Position numbers and translations under genes: made by a program. Shown here in pieces: positions 59,601 through 64,000 of a stretch of DNA of 64,000 bases (position 1 is its first letter; the number at the start of each line of letters is the position of its first letter). The notes under the pieces were generated by a model. It was given only the letters and a program-made list of their open reading frames with translations, was not told the origin of the DNA and did not search any database. Location: NCBI RefSeq assembly GCF_000283155.1, contig NW_004454216.1, forward strand, positions 7,137,493 to 7,201,492. Direction: 5' to 3'. Origin of the DNA: Ceratotherium simum simum. Lineage: Eukaryota > Chordata > Mammalia > Perissodactyla > Rhinocerotidae.

Positions 59601-62600
59601 GCAGCCCCTGGGGCTGGCTAATTACCTGGCTTAAATTTGTAGTTGTTTTGGATGAAAGTAAACATCTTTGAGCCTAGGATAAGAGTCCAAGTTTCTCAAA
59701 AGCAATTTAAGATGGTTTCAGACATGCTTGAGACCTACTCCATACATGTGATAACTGGTAGGGTAAGAAGTAGGTGATAGCTGTTGATTTGAGGCACTGG
59801 GCTGGGAGTCAGAGCACCTGCCTCACATTGTAGACTCAGGCCAGTCACTCAGCCTGTCCATACCTCAGTACACCAATTATCAAGTGGGTGTCTCAGTGAG
59901 TAAGGATTAATTAAAGTTTGTAAAATGCTTTGAGTTCCTCAGATGAAAGGGCTTTGAAGGAGGCTGGTTAATGGTCTGAATTCTTTTCCTTTTCTTTCCC
60001 CCCTAGTTCGCCTGTTGCTTCCTCTGGGACTGAAGGTAGTAGAAGTGACTCCCGAAATTCTCTTTCTGGACCCAGAAGGAACCCAAGGCAGCTGATGACA
60101 CCCCATCCCATCCTAAAAGGCAGGGCTGTCTTGGGGGGGCCTTGGTGGTGGTGATCTGTCCTCTTGGAGTAGAATGTGCTGGGATTGAATCCTGGCAACT
60201 CCTGGGTTTTGAGACTTGGCAGAACCTGGTCAAAGTCTGAGGTGGGTAGGCACGTGAGGAGTGGAATGCACGAGAGAGCTCCACAACTTTTTTCCTGCCT
60301 CTTCTGCCAAACTTTTTGGCCTTCCCAGCCAACACAAAAACACATTGCTGTAAGGTTGAAATTTGGATTGTGAAAAGAAAATGGGGCAATGATACAAATA
60401 AGAAAAGTCTGAGTAGCTACTAAGGATAAACATTGATAAAGATCATGTATTGTTGTACTTTGTTAATGTTAAAATATTGATCAGTTTACAGCAATCCACA
60501 TCAAGTTATTACATCATTTTATAATGAGTTGTGCCATGATGACAGGCTTTTAGTAATGAAATCTACAAACCAGACATTTTAGTTTAATAACATTTTTGAT
60601 GCACATAGAAATCCTCATTTAAACCAAACAATACTGTGAGAAGGGAAGCATTCCCTAGAACCTGCCTAGTGAATCTGCTGATTGTTTTTGTTATATACTT
60701 AGTCACACACTGTACATGTTTGTGTATGGAGATAGGCACTTGGATAATTATATTGTGGTTTGTAAATCTGATTTTTCACCTGTGGCAAGATTGCTGCCCT
60801 AACAAGAAGTGATGTCATCTGAAGGACACTGTGCCTAAAGTCAGTTTCTATTAATGAAGCAATTAGCAGTCTTTGCATTAGAGGACAGCAGTGTATGCCA
60901 TCTTTGTCCACCACTGAGGATGATCAGAAAGTACGCAGTTCTGTGTGATTATTTTTTAAAAATTATTTTTTGATCAGGAGTTAGCATATTAGAACCCCAG
61001 GCTACTTTTCAAGTAGTCTTTAATTATTAGCTCTAGAAAAGATGAGGAAAGGGCAAATGACCAGAGATACTGCTTCTCAGGGCTCTCTCACTTAATCCTC
61101 CAGTCTCTTTCTGCCTCCTTAAAGACAGTCTCACTCCTGCCATCTGTGGCAGCCGCATTATTCGTTTTCCAGCAAAGCAGGCACTTAATATCTGTAAGAA
61201 ATAGCCTGGTGAGTTTTTTGTTTATTAATTCTTAAAAGTTGGACTTAAATTTTCTTCTCTATAACATGGCACAAGAAACTGAAAGTAATTATTGGCCGAC
61301 TTAGGTGAACAGAACTTGATACTCCTCCCCCCATGCCCCTCTTCCTGTAAAAGCCCCAACTGATGACAGAGTCATATTATCAGACCATCTTGCACATTTG
61401 CTTCTTTTGGATCGATATTTAATAGACTGTCAAGAACAGGAGTCTGACACTTGATTTCGTTCAGATGCCAGTTCTCCAAATGCCTAGTACAATTCCATTT
61501 CCTGCCCATCTGGATATCCAGGCCTTAAAACTAGATTAAAATGTTAGTCATTGTGACCCTAAACTTTAGTTAGTCTGTTATTGTTGTTTCATATATGGAC
61601 ATATATATAGTGACTTTGGAAAAATGAGCAGACTCAATGGGATTTGAGAAGTGATTCTGTTCTCAAAGTATTTATTAGATGTAATTAAAGTTTTCTACAT
61701 TCATTAAAGGAATTATCAAATTGAAATTCTGGTTTCTGGGTTTCACATACTAAAAGTATCATCACGGCACATTATCTTATTTAAACCAGTAACAGTTATT
61801 CTAATAGAAATGTAAACAAAAACATAATCTACAAATTGTTCATCATTGCTGAGGATGGGATTGTAGATCTTTAACCTGTAGGGGGTATATGTATATACAC
61901 TTACAATTTATATATTTATATTTTTATATAAATTTTATACATACATATATATATTTCTGAGATTGTGAACATTCACAAGAAAACCTTAACAATAACACTA
62001 AATTTTACTGTAAAATAGAAACATTTCTTTTACAGTGTTCCTTACATTTTTGGTATTAGAACTCGGTTAACTATTTTCTAGCCATGGAAGAAAGAGCAGT
62101 TCAGCGAGCTGAACGTAGGCGCATCTTGACAGAGAGGAAGAAAAAACAAGAAGAAGAGAAATTGGTAATAAATCAGGAATGCAAACTGAGGCAAGAAAAA
62201 AGATTTGTATAGGTCTTTATTTAGAAATGATGCTTGTTGAGACAAGAAGTTACACCAACTTTGGAAATGGCTTTTTGCCTACTAGCCTGAACTCTGTTAC
62301 AATTTTAGGAAAATAAAGGGAAAAAACATGGACATGGTTAGTCTAGTAGGAAGGAAATGTTACAAAAGTTGATGGGAGCTAGCAAATTGGAAGATTTACA
62401 CAAAACCAAGACTAATGTGTTATAGGTAGATGTCCCACTTGCTGAGTTTGCAAAGGTGGATAGTTTTTATCTTCCAAAGTTTTGACTTAGACTGATAGAA
62501 GTAAATTTTGCACCTACTAAGAAAAAATAAACAGTTCTGACAATTTTGGGGTGGTTTTGGTGAAATGAAAGAAAATTTTTTCCCACACTGTATATAGTTT

Positions 62601-63001
62601 GGACTTAGTATTTCACAGATAAAAATAAGAACTAAAAATTAATCATTTTATGATGAAAAATTAATGGTCTTTTTCATGCTTAATCTCACCCTCCCAAGTA
62701 GAAGAGGATTGTTTTGGAGGACGTTTTAAGTTACACAACTGGCTTCCTGTTGTTCAGGTTTTCCCTTCTATCACAGAGTGCAGGCTTCCTTCCGAGACGG
62801 GTGGGCACTGTGGTAGATACCTGACTTTCCTCGACGTAAAAGATCTTATTTCCGTACAAATAGATGGTTCTGATTTTTATGATTTCTAATCTTGATCAGG
62901 CCCAGTTAAAGGCCCAAGAGGAGGAGCGTCAGAAGAGGGAGGCAGAAGAAAAGGAGGCTCAGCTTGAGAAAAAACGAGAAGAGAAGAGACTGAAGAAACT
63001 G
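16756..63001 (+). CDS. CCDC191: CCDC191 (KIAA1407), coiled-coil domain-containing protein 191 (residues 1-723)
   Basis: Thirteen plus-strand exons join in frame with matching phases: 16756-16845, 18909-18947, 22966-23107, 27340-27483, 30777-30955, 32423-32646, 35594-35747, 47027-47217, 54957-55206, 58779-59236, 60007-60119, 62082-62164 and 62900-63001. They total 2169 nt or 723 codons. The product matches vertebrate CCDC191, usually about 936 residues, so the C-terminal 210 or so lie beyond the window. The order is a basic N-terminus, an acidic region, charged coiled coils (about 200-324), SFI1-like tryptophan repeats (about 325-420), a low-complexity linker, a glutamine/lysine-rich coil (about 555-605) and Glu/Lys/Arg-rich coils (about 662-723). 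SFI1-like repeats bind centrin in centrosomal proteins, so a centriolar or ciliary role is plausible; the family's function is poorly known. All introns but one are GT-AG. Confidence 0.96.
16846..18908. other. CCDC191 intron 1
   Basis: The first 200 nt are still CG-rich, the downstream flank of the promoter, and open by chance in several frames. A likely hAT-type MER fragment lies at about 18595-18715. A T16 run is at 17170-17186. No other gene is seen. Confidence 0.65.
18595..18715. mobile_element. Old hAT-type (MER-class) DNA transposon fragment
   Basis: The phrases gatgcctaggccctactgca and atcagaatctccaggtgggt are typical of the non-autonomous hAT/Charlie elements common in mammals. It is diverged and subfamily and limits are not assigned. 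Confidence 0.45.
18909..18947 (+). CDS. CCDC191: CCDC191 exon 2: 39-nt exon, residues 31-43
   Basis: The acceptor tatccacag and donor gtaagg enclose exactly 13 codons, PTFDADNVEHWIK, phase 0 at both ends. This matches the family sequence. The exon is too short for open-frame searches. Skipping it would remove 13 residues without a frameshift. Confidence 0.93.
19765..19960 (+). mobile_element. L2 fragment
   Basis: Phrases of the type gtttattaagtgcctactaa, gttgggcactgaagata and ccctgccttcacagagttc are in L2 3'-region order. It is diverged. Confidence 0.6.
20330..20820 (+). mobile_element. L2 ORF2-region remnant
   Basis: Ccaaatccagtggtctcttc with following cctactacctctctgttcac-type text is the order seen in the reverse-transcriptase part of L2. 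It is heavily decayed and has no open frame. Confidence 0.5.
21470..21930 (+). mobile_element. L2 3'-part remnant
   Basis: The run from attctgcatgccatcagatg through taaggccctctgttaagc to agcccagcctagaat-type and cttaaagctcagcttggg-type text follows the 3' part of L2. It is diverged and the limits are approximate. Confidence 0.5.
22966..23107 (+). CDS. CCDC191: CCDC191 exon 3, residues 44-90
   Basis: The acceptor is attatattcaag, with AAG rather than the usual CAG, after a T10 stretch. The exon encodes RVEKASEFAVSKAFSAGNSD and continues to TEDHDEVYAE with a split Gly/Ala codon, ending before gtgaga. A two-base-downstream AG (tcaagag) could serve as an alternative acceptor but would break the frame. 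Confidence 0.93.
23108..25300. other. CCDC191 intron 3, first part
   Basis: It holds an L2-like piece at about 23705-23860 and an old GA-rich repeat remnant at about 23880-24420. Nothing gene-like was found. Confidence 0.55.
25803..26047 (-). mobile_element. ERE SINE, minus strand, first of a tandem pair
   Basis: In reverse orientation it starts with a T-run, then two TGAGCTAACATCT modules, and ends with the inverted tRNA-like head (ttaaccactatgccacaggc). It is flanked by ctagaatctgac at 25791-25802 and 26048-26059. Its head is of the older GGTGG-type ERE and it is more diverged than the plus-strand copies in QTRT2. Confidence 0.88.
26060..26318 (-). mobile_element. ERE SINE, minus strand, second of a tandem pair
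   Basis: It begins with a short (TG)n stretch then the ERE modules (cctgagctaacatccaatgc) and ends with the inverted tRNA head (gccaccgggccagcccc). The right flank repeats agaatctgac at 26319-26328, the same target word as at both ends of the neighbouring ERE. Confidence 0.88.
26567..26787. mobile_element. MER5A-type hAT DNA transposon with 8-bp target duplication
   Basis: Text from attttcaacctcagcactac through ttgtagggtgtttagcagca and gccagatgtccgctgggggg to agtctagaaccattg matches MER5A, a non-autonomous hAT/Charlie element. It is flanked by a perfect 8-bp direct repeat ctctaaac at 26559-26566 and 26788-26795, the length expected for hAT insertion. It sits inside the L2. Confidence 0.88.
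27340..27483 (+). CDS. CCDC191: CCDC191 exon 4, residues 91-138
   Basis: The acceptor tattttattaatag and donor gtaagg enclose AQELVNDWLDTKLKQELASD followed by an acidic stretch and NGHLKYDKFD. Phase 1 at both ends means skipping would keep frame. The exon starts only about 70 bp after the 3' end of a long L2 in intron 3. Confidence 0.95.
27695..28018 (+). mobile_element. ERE SINE, long form
   Basis: The tRNA-like head (A box TGGCTTAGCGG, B box GGTTCGGATCC), ERE body and two TTAGCTCAG modules end in an (AAT)n and A-rich tail. The flanks share attctg (27687-27692 and 28019-28024), an imperfect or short target duplication. It is in sense orientation to CCDC191, 210 bp after exon 4. Confidence 0.92.
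29030..30485 (+). mobile_element. L1 remnants (ORF2 pieces and L1M-type 3' end)
   Basis: First comes a short reverse-transcriptase-like piece (about 29040-29160), then endonuclease-domain text (about 29220-29655), then an L1M 3' end (about 29690-30485) with ggaatactactcagcaataa and an A-rich end. The domain order RT then endonuclease is not that of an intact L1, so at least two fragments or a rearrangement are present. All frames are broken. Confidence 0.75.
30777..30955 (+). CDS. CCDC191: CCDC191 exon 5, residues 139-198
   Basis: The acceptor gtttctcccag and donor gtggga enclose DLCGYLEEEEESTTVQKFID followed by HLLHKDVV and KDPRLTMEMRHKQ. The acidic run EEEEE is typical of the family. It lies about 300 bp downstream of an L1 remnant. 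Confidence 0.95.
30956..32422. other. CCDC191 intron 5
   Basis: A 1.47 kb A/T-rich intron. No repeat, RNA gene or extra exon was confidently recognised. Confidence 0.6.
32423..32646 (+). CDS. CCDC191: CCDC191 exon 6: coiled coil, residues 199-273
   Basis: The acceptor attctctttaag and donor gtaagc enclose VKENRLRRERELERQRIEKT through FLEAQYLVQEEKKRKALEAK to RRRTVEEAWKT. The whole exon is a dense Glu/Arg/Lys helical coil with heptad-like leucines and isoleucines, predicted to be coiled coil. It ends in phase 2. Confidence 0.96.
32970..33370 (-). mobile_element. Antisense L1M-type 3' remnant
   Basis: Gaaacattgccaaattactt, followed by an acactgttgctggcag-type phrase, is the well-known antisense L1M 3' text of mammalian genomes. 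It is decayed; the subfamily is not assigned. Confidence 0.55.
33950..34350 (+). mobile_element. L1 3' remnant
   Basis: The order gcaatttggcaataaacagc, then an attccagtcctaggaaaatt-type phrase, then gatcagaaatccagacaaag is that of a common L1M 3' end. It is strongly decayed. Confidence 0.5.
34231..34261. repeat. Perfect 12-bp inverted repeat with 7-nt loop
   Basis: AAAAAACACTGA (34231-34242) and TCAGTGTTTTTT (34250-34261) are exact complements around the loop cacgcta. It lies inside an L1 remnant in CCDC191 intron 6. No RNA family is recognised. Confidence 0.9.
35594..35747 (+). CDS. CCDC191: CCDC191 exon 7: coiled coil, residues 273-324
   Basis: The acceptor ttgttattaatag and donor gtggga enclose EKKKQEENSQKNLEKGMFQS through HILQDEEKMAKERKKKLKEL to YKEDHQ. 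The single leading A completes Thr273. The open frame continues about 260 nt past the donor, but that is intron. An 11 kb intron follows. Confidence 0.95.
36256..36547 (+). mobile_element. ERE SINE, long form, 14-bp target duplication
   Basis: The tRNA-like head, ERE body and two TTAGCTCAG modules end in poly-A. The direct repeat aaaattaactggcc lies at 36242-36255 and 36548-36561. It is in sense orientation to CCDC191, about 500 bp after exon 7. Confidence 0.93.
37590..38900. mobile_element. Long ancient L1-class repeat
   Basis: Phrases such as gacatcttccataagcatag, accttggtcacttaagagtg, attttagcatccgttggtgg and ctggcaccacaagatgttcc occur in the fixed order of a repeat unit found many times in mammalian genomes. 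I place it in the old L1M group, without certainty on subfamily or strand. Confidence 0.55.
41019..41344 (+). mobile_element. 5'-truncated L1 with 13-bp target duplication
   Basis: The L1 3'-end text acatggatggaccttgaggg, then a ttaagtgaaataagccagac-type phrase, ends in A-rich sequence. It is flanked by aaaaaagtattaa at 41006-41018 and 41345-41357. About 326 bp remain, a typical truncated insertion; the good duplication suggests it is relatively young. Confidence 0.88.
41597..41645. repeat. (TG)n/(GGGT)n microsatellite
   Basis: An uninterrupted TG run passes into GGGTGGGTGGGTGTGGG and back to TG. G-runs of this spacing could form a quadruplex. Length is likely variable between individuals. 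Confidence 0.9.
42737..43243. mobile_element. Solo LTR of an endogenous retrovirus (ERV1-like), 4-bp target duplication
   Basis: The element starts TGTTGGGG and ends CCCCGACA, near-perfect inverted termini (7 of 8), with TG...CA ends. It is flanked by gtag at 42733-42736 and 43244-43247. At 507 bp with no internal retroviral sequence on either side it is a solo LTR. The 4-bp duplication fits ERV1/gamma-type. TATA-like sequence is at about 43070-43080 and there is an AATAAA at about 42865. Orientation is not certain; plus strand is favoured. Confidence 0.85.
45400..45455. repeat. Pyrimidine-rich tract
   Basis: A CCCTCTCTCCCTCC/CTTCCTTC-type run, nearly pure pyrimidine on the plus strand. A simple repeat with no other meaning seen. 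Confidence 0.8.
47027..47217 (+). CDS. CCDC191: CCDC191 exon 8: SFI1-like repeats, residues 325-387
   Basis: The acceptor tttccattgcag and donor gtactg enclose CQKRYFSAWHKLILDHRIKL through LSDWKLQLKVLRAWRDYTRS to NDLREEN. Two units of the SFI1-type pattern (aromatic/Leu, then Trp, then basic) centre on W333 and W363. Such repeats bind centrin in SFI1 and related centrosomal proteins; centrin binding here is inferred. Confidence 0.95.
48257..48506 (+). mobile_element. ERE SINE, GGTGG-head subfamily
   Basis: The head is ggccggcctggtggtgtagt with the ERE3-like body (catcaagccatgctgtggca-type) and two TTAGCTCAG/CCAGGACC modules ending in poly-A. It is more diverged than the CCCCGTGGCTTAG copies. 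Flanks share aagaag (48251-48256 and 48507-48512). Confidence 0.88.
49305..49470 (+). mobile_element. MIR-like SINE remnant
   Basis: Ctcattttacagataataaa followed by aaggcccagaaagggtaaac and a caaggtcgtcagg-type phrase follows the MIR 3' order. Confidence 0.6.
51120..51310 (+). mobile_element. L2 fragment
   Basis: Attcattcagtcaaccagct through cttgccgtgtgctagactct to cttgccttctaggagttttc follows L2 order. It is diverged. Confidence 0.55.
54957..55206 (+). CDS. CCDC191: CCDC191 exon 9: SFI1-like repeat, residues 388-471
   Basis: The acceptor ttgttgcttag and donor gtacat enclose KQQLATEYNQKQVLRHCFTE then WQHWHRAEILKRELALTKEE through ANRSSGISLPEE to PPAKNGE. VLRHCFTEWQHW is a further SFI1-like unit (W409, W412). 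Phase 2 entry and phase 0 exit match the neighbours. Confidence 0.95.
55207..58778. other. CCDC191 intron 9
   Basis: It holds an antisense L1M remnant at about 56090-56690 and a candidate extra exon at 58528-58588 just before exon 10. The stretch 57000-58400 shows nothing recognised. Confidence 0.6.
56090..56690 (-). mobile_element. Antisense L1M-type 3' remnant
   Basis: Phrases such as taaacagtgcctcagtgaac, ctagaaaagttgtaccgaag and ttgattactagtgaggttaa are the antisense L1M 3' text. It is decayed. Confidence 0.6.
58779..59236 (+). CDS. CCDC191: CCDC191 exon 10: linker and coiled coil, residues 472-623
   Basis: The largest exon in the window, 458 nt. The acceptor ttctctcccag precedes GTGACTGCC and the donor gtatgt follows CCAAA. 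The first half is a polar linker rich in Pro, Ser and Asn. The second half, from FHTRHVFQQQ through QKKKLQEQQKTILELKKNQR, is a strong coiled coil. The open frame runs on past the donor for about 145 nt, but the next exon supplies the family's NSPVAS. Confidence 0.94.
59237..60006. other. CCDC191 intron 10
   Basis: A 770-nt intron. A MIR-like phrase (ggcactgggctgggagtcag) lies at about 59790-59930. Nothing else was recognised. Confidence 0.6.
60007..60119 (+). CDS. CCDC191: CCDC191 exon 11 with GC donor, residues 624-661
   Basis: The acceptor tctttcccccctag is followed by T TCG CCT GTT. The exon encodes SPVASSGTEGSRSDSRNSLS then GPRRNPRQLMTPHPILK. It ends CTAAAAG at 60119. The next two bases are GC, not GT, giving the donor AAAG|gcaggg. 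No in-frame GT donor exists nearby: the nearest GT, at 60128, would break the frame. The next exon continues with the family's AMEERA, so a GC-AG intron is the best reading. Confidence 0.9.
60120..62081. other. CCDC191 intron 11, GC-AG type
   Basis: The intron starts with GC (60120-60121) and ends with ttttctag. It holds an AT-rich TATA/TATG simple tract at about 61885-61960. No gene was found. Confidence 0.8.
62082..62164 (+). CDS. CCDC191: CCDC191 exon 12: coiled coil, residues 662-689
   Basis: The acceptor taactattttctag and donor gtaata enclose CC plus 27 codons, MEERAVQRAERRRILTERKK then KQEEEKL. The Glu/Lys/Arg-rich helix continues into exon 13. The in-frame ATG after the acceptor is internal, not a start. 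Confidence 0.94.
62165..62899. other. CCDC191 intron 12
   Basis: A 735-nt A/T-rich intron. No repeat or exon was recognised in it. Confidence 0.7.
62900..63001 (+). CDS. CCDC191: CCDC191 exon 13 (last exon in window): coiled coil, residues 690-723
   Basis: The acceptor aatcttgatcag and donor gttagt enclose exactly 34 codons, AQLKAQEEERQKREAEEKEA then QLEKKREEKRLKKL. It is phase 0 at both ends and almost entirely charged coiled coil. The family sequence continues with a further basic coil and more SFI1-like units, which should lie beyond 64000. Confidence 0.95.
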
Positions 63002-64000
63002 GTTAGTAGCATCTGTTTGGTCAGTCTGTTGTGTGCAATACTGTGGCCCTGTGCACCTTCCCCACCCCAGAACTTCTGTCTAGAACACTCCTCTCTCACC
63101 TCCACCCTTTTTCTCTCCCTTATTTAATGCAAACCTGCTCATTCTTCAGATCTGAACTCAAATATGACTTCCAGATTAGCCTCCTCTCCACCCAGGGTTA
63201 GGTTAGGTCCCCCTTATGGTCTCTGAAGTATACTTCTCTTAGAGTGTTACAGGGCTTACAATTATGCATCTGTTTTGTGGTTGCTTTACTCATTTCTACA
63301 TCCCCGACTAAACTGCAGTCTCCATAAGAGTAAAGGGAACAGTCTGATATTGCTCACTGTTGTATTGGCTAGCAGTGTACCTCACGTATAGGAGGAACCC
63401 AGCAAATGTGTTGAATGAGTGAATAAGTGAATGAAAAAACAATGAAAAAATGGAAGAAAAGATACACAGAAGAAATAAGAGACAAAGCTCTTGCTTTCAA
63501 CATTATTAAATTCTAGCTGTAAAGATAAGGCCGAAAAATATACACCTGTCAGAGACAATTTAGTACAGCATATGCTGTCTTTTGCCTCACAGATCAAAAG
63601 AGATCAAGAGAGTCAAACAAGGTAAGATCCATGAAGATTTTAGAGAAATTAGAGGCATTTTTATGGAAAATAGATTTGAATTGTAAATTGTATTAGTCAA
63701 GCTTCTTCAGAGAAACAGAACCAATAAGATATATGTATAGGAAGTGATTTATTCTGAGGAATTGGCTCACATGCTTTTGGAGGCTGAGAAGTCCCATGAT
63801 CTGCCATCTGCAAGCTGGAGACCCAGGAAAGCTGGCGATGTAATTCCAGTCTGAGTCCACAGGCCTGAAACTGGGGGAGCCAGTGGTATAAATCCCCGTT
63901 CAAGGGCAGGAGAAGACCAATGTCCCAGCTCAGGCAGGCGGGCAGGAAGAAAACAGGGGCAAACTCTTCCTTCTTCTGGCTTTTTGTTCTAATCTGGCCC
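63002..64000. other. CCDC191 intron 13, partial
   Basis: It holds likely L2 3' text at about 63060-63420 (ctccataagagtaaagggaa, aacccagcaaatgtgttgaa), a candidate 29-nt exon at 63593-63621, and a recurrent mammalian repeat from about 63690 to the window edge (agcttcttcagagaaacaga, gaggctgagaagtcccatga) whose family I cannot name. Confidence 0.55.

Noticed and set aside
61900..61960. TATA-like runs as a promoter
   Set aside because: Simple TATA/TATG repeat in an intron with no start-site context.
1..64000. CRISPR arrays, bacterial operons, phage or plasmid features
   Set aside because: The sequence is clearly mammalian nuclear DNA; no such feature is present.

Overview
This is a 64 kb piece of a mammalian nuclear genome. 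The eukaryotic gene structure is plain: short exons with AG acceptors and GT donors, long repeat-filled introns and one CpG-rich divergent promoter. The species is a perissodactyl, most likely a horse-type Equus. The evidence is eight full or nearly full copies of the tRNA-derived equine repetitive element (ERE) SINE family. Several copies keep a clean A box and B box and 11-16 bp target-site duplications, so they are young. Older mammal-wide repeats (L2, MIR, L1M, MER5A) fill much of the remainder.

Two protein-coding genes lie head to head. On the minus strand, from about 16.4 kb down to position 1, is the 5' part of QTRT2, the non-catalytic partner of QTRT1 in the tRNA-guanine transglycosylase that inserts queuine into tRNA anticodons. 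Five coding exons (10438-10637, 9620-9675, 7630-7706, 5845-6057 and 605-808) give 250 codons of a protein usually about 415 residues long. The C-terminal zinc-binding half lies beyond position 1. On the plus strand, from 16756 to the right edge, is CCDC191 (KIAA1407), a coiled-coil protein with SFI1-like tryptophan repeats. Thirteen coding exons, all joining in frame, give 723 codons of a protein usually about 936 residues long. Its last exons lie beyond 64000.

The two genes share a TATA-less, CpG-rich promoter at about 16.37-16.76 kb. It holds an E-box, a CCAAT box, an ATF/CRE-like site, a GC box, an ETS site, two oppositely oriented ZNF143/STAF-type motifs and a perfect inverted repeat of the RFX X-box type. 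The X-box is the hallmark of cilium genes. It fits CCDC191, whose SFI1-like repeats suggest a centriole or basal-body role, better than it fits QTRT2.

The introns hold the mobile elements: a solo LTR with a 4-bp target duplication at 42.7-43.2 kb, a 5'-truncated L1 with a 13-bp target duplication at 41.0-41.3 kb, and a long L2 in CCDC191 intron 3 that was later split by a MER5A and by two adjacent EREs sharing one target sequence. The most notable gene-structure observations are a GC-AG intron in CCDC191 (donor at 60120), a poor or GC-type donor at QTRT2 exon 6, and two well-spliced-looking candidate extra exons. No wholly new biological system was found. The best leads are the X-box/ZNF143 architecture of the shared promoter and the non-canonical introns.
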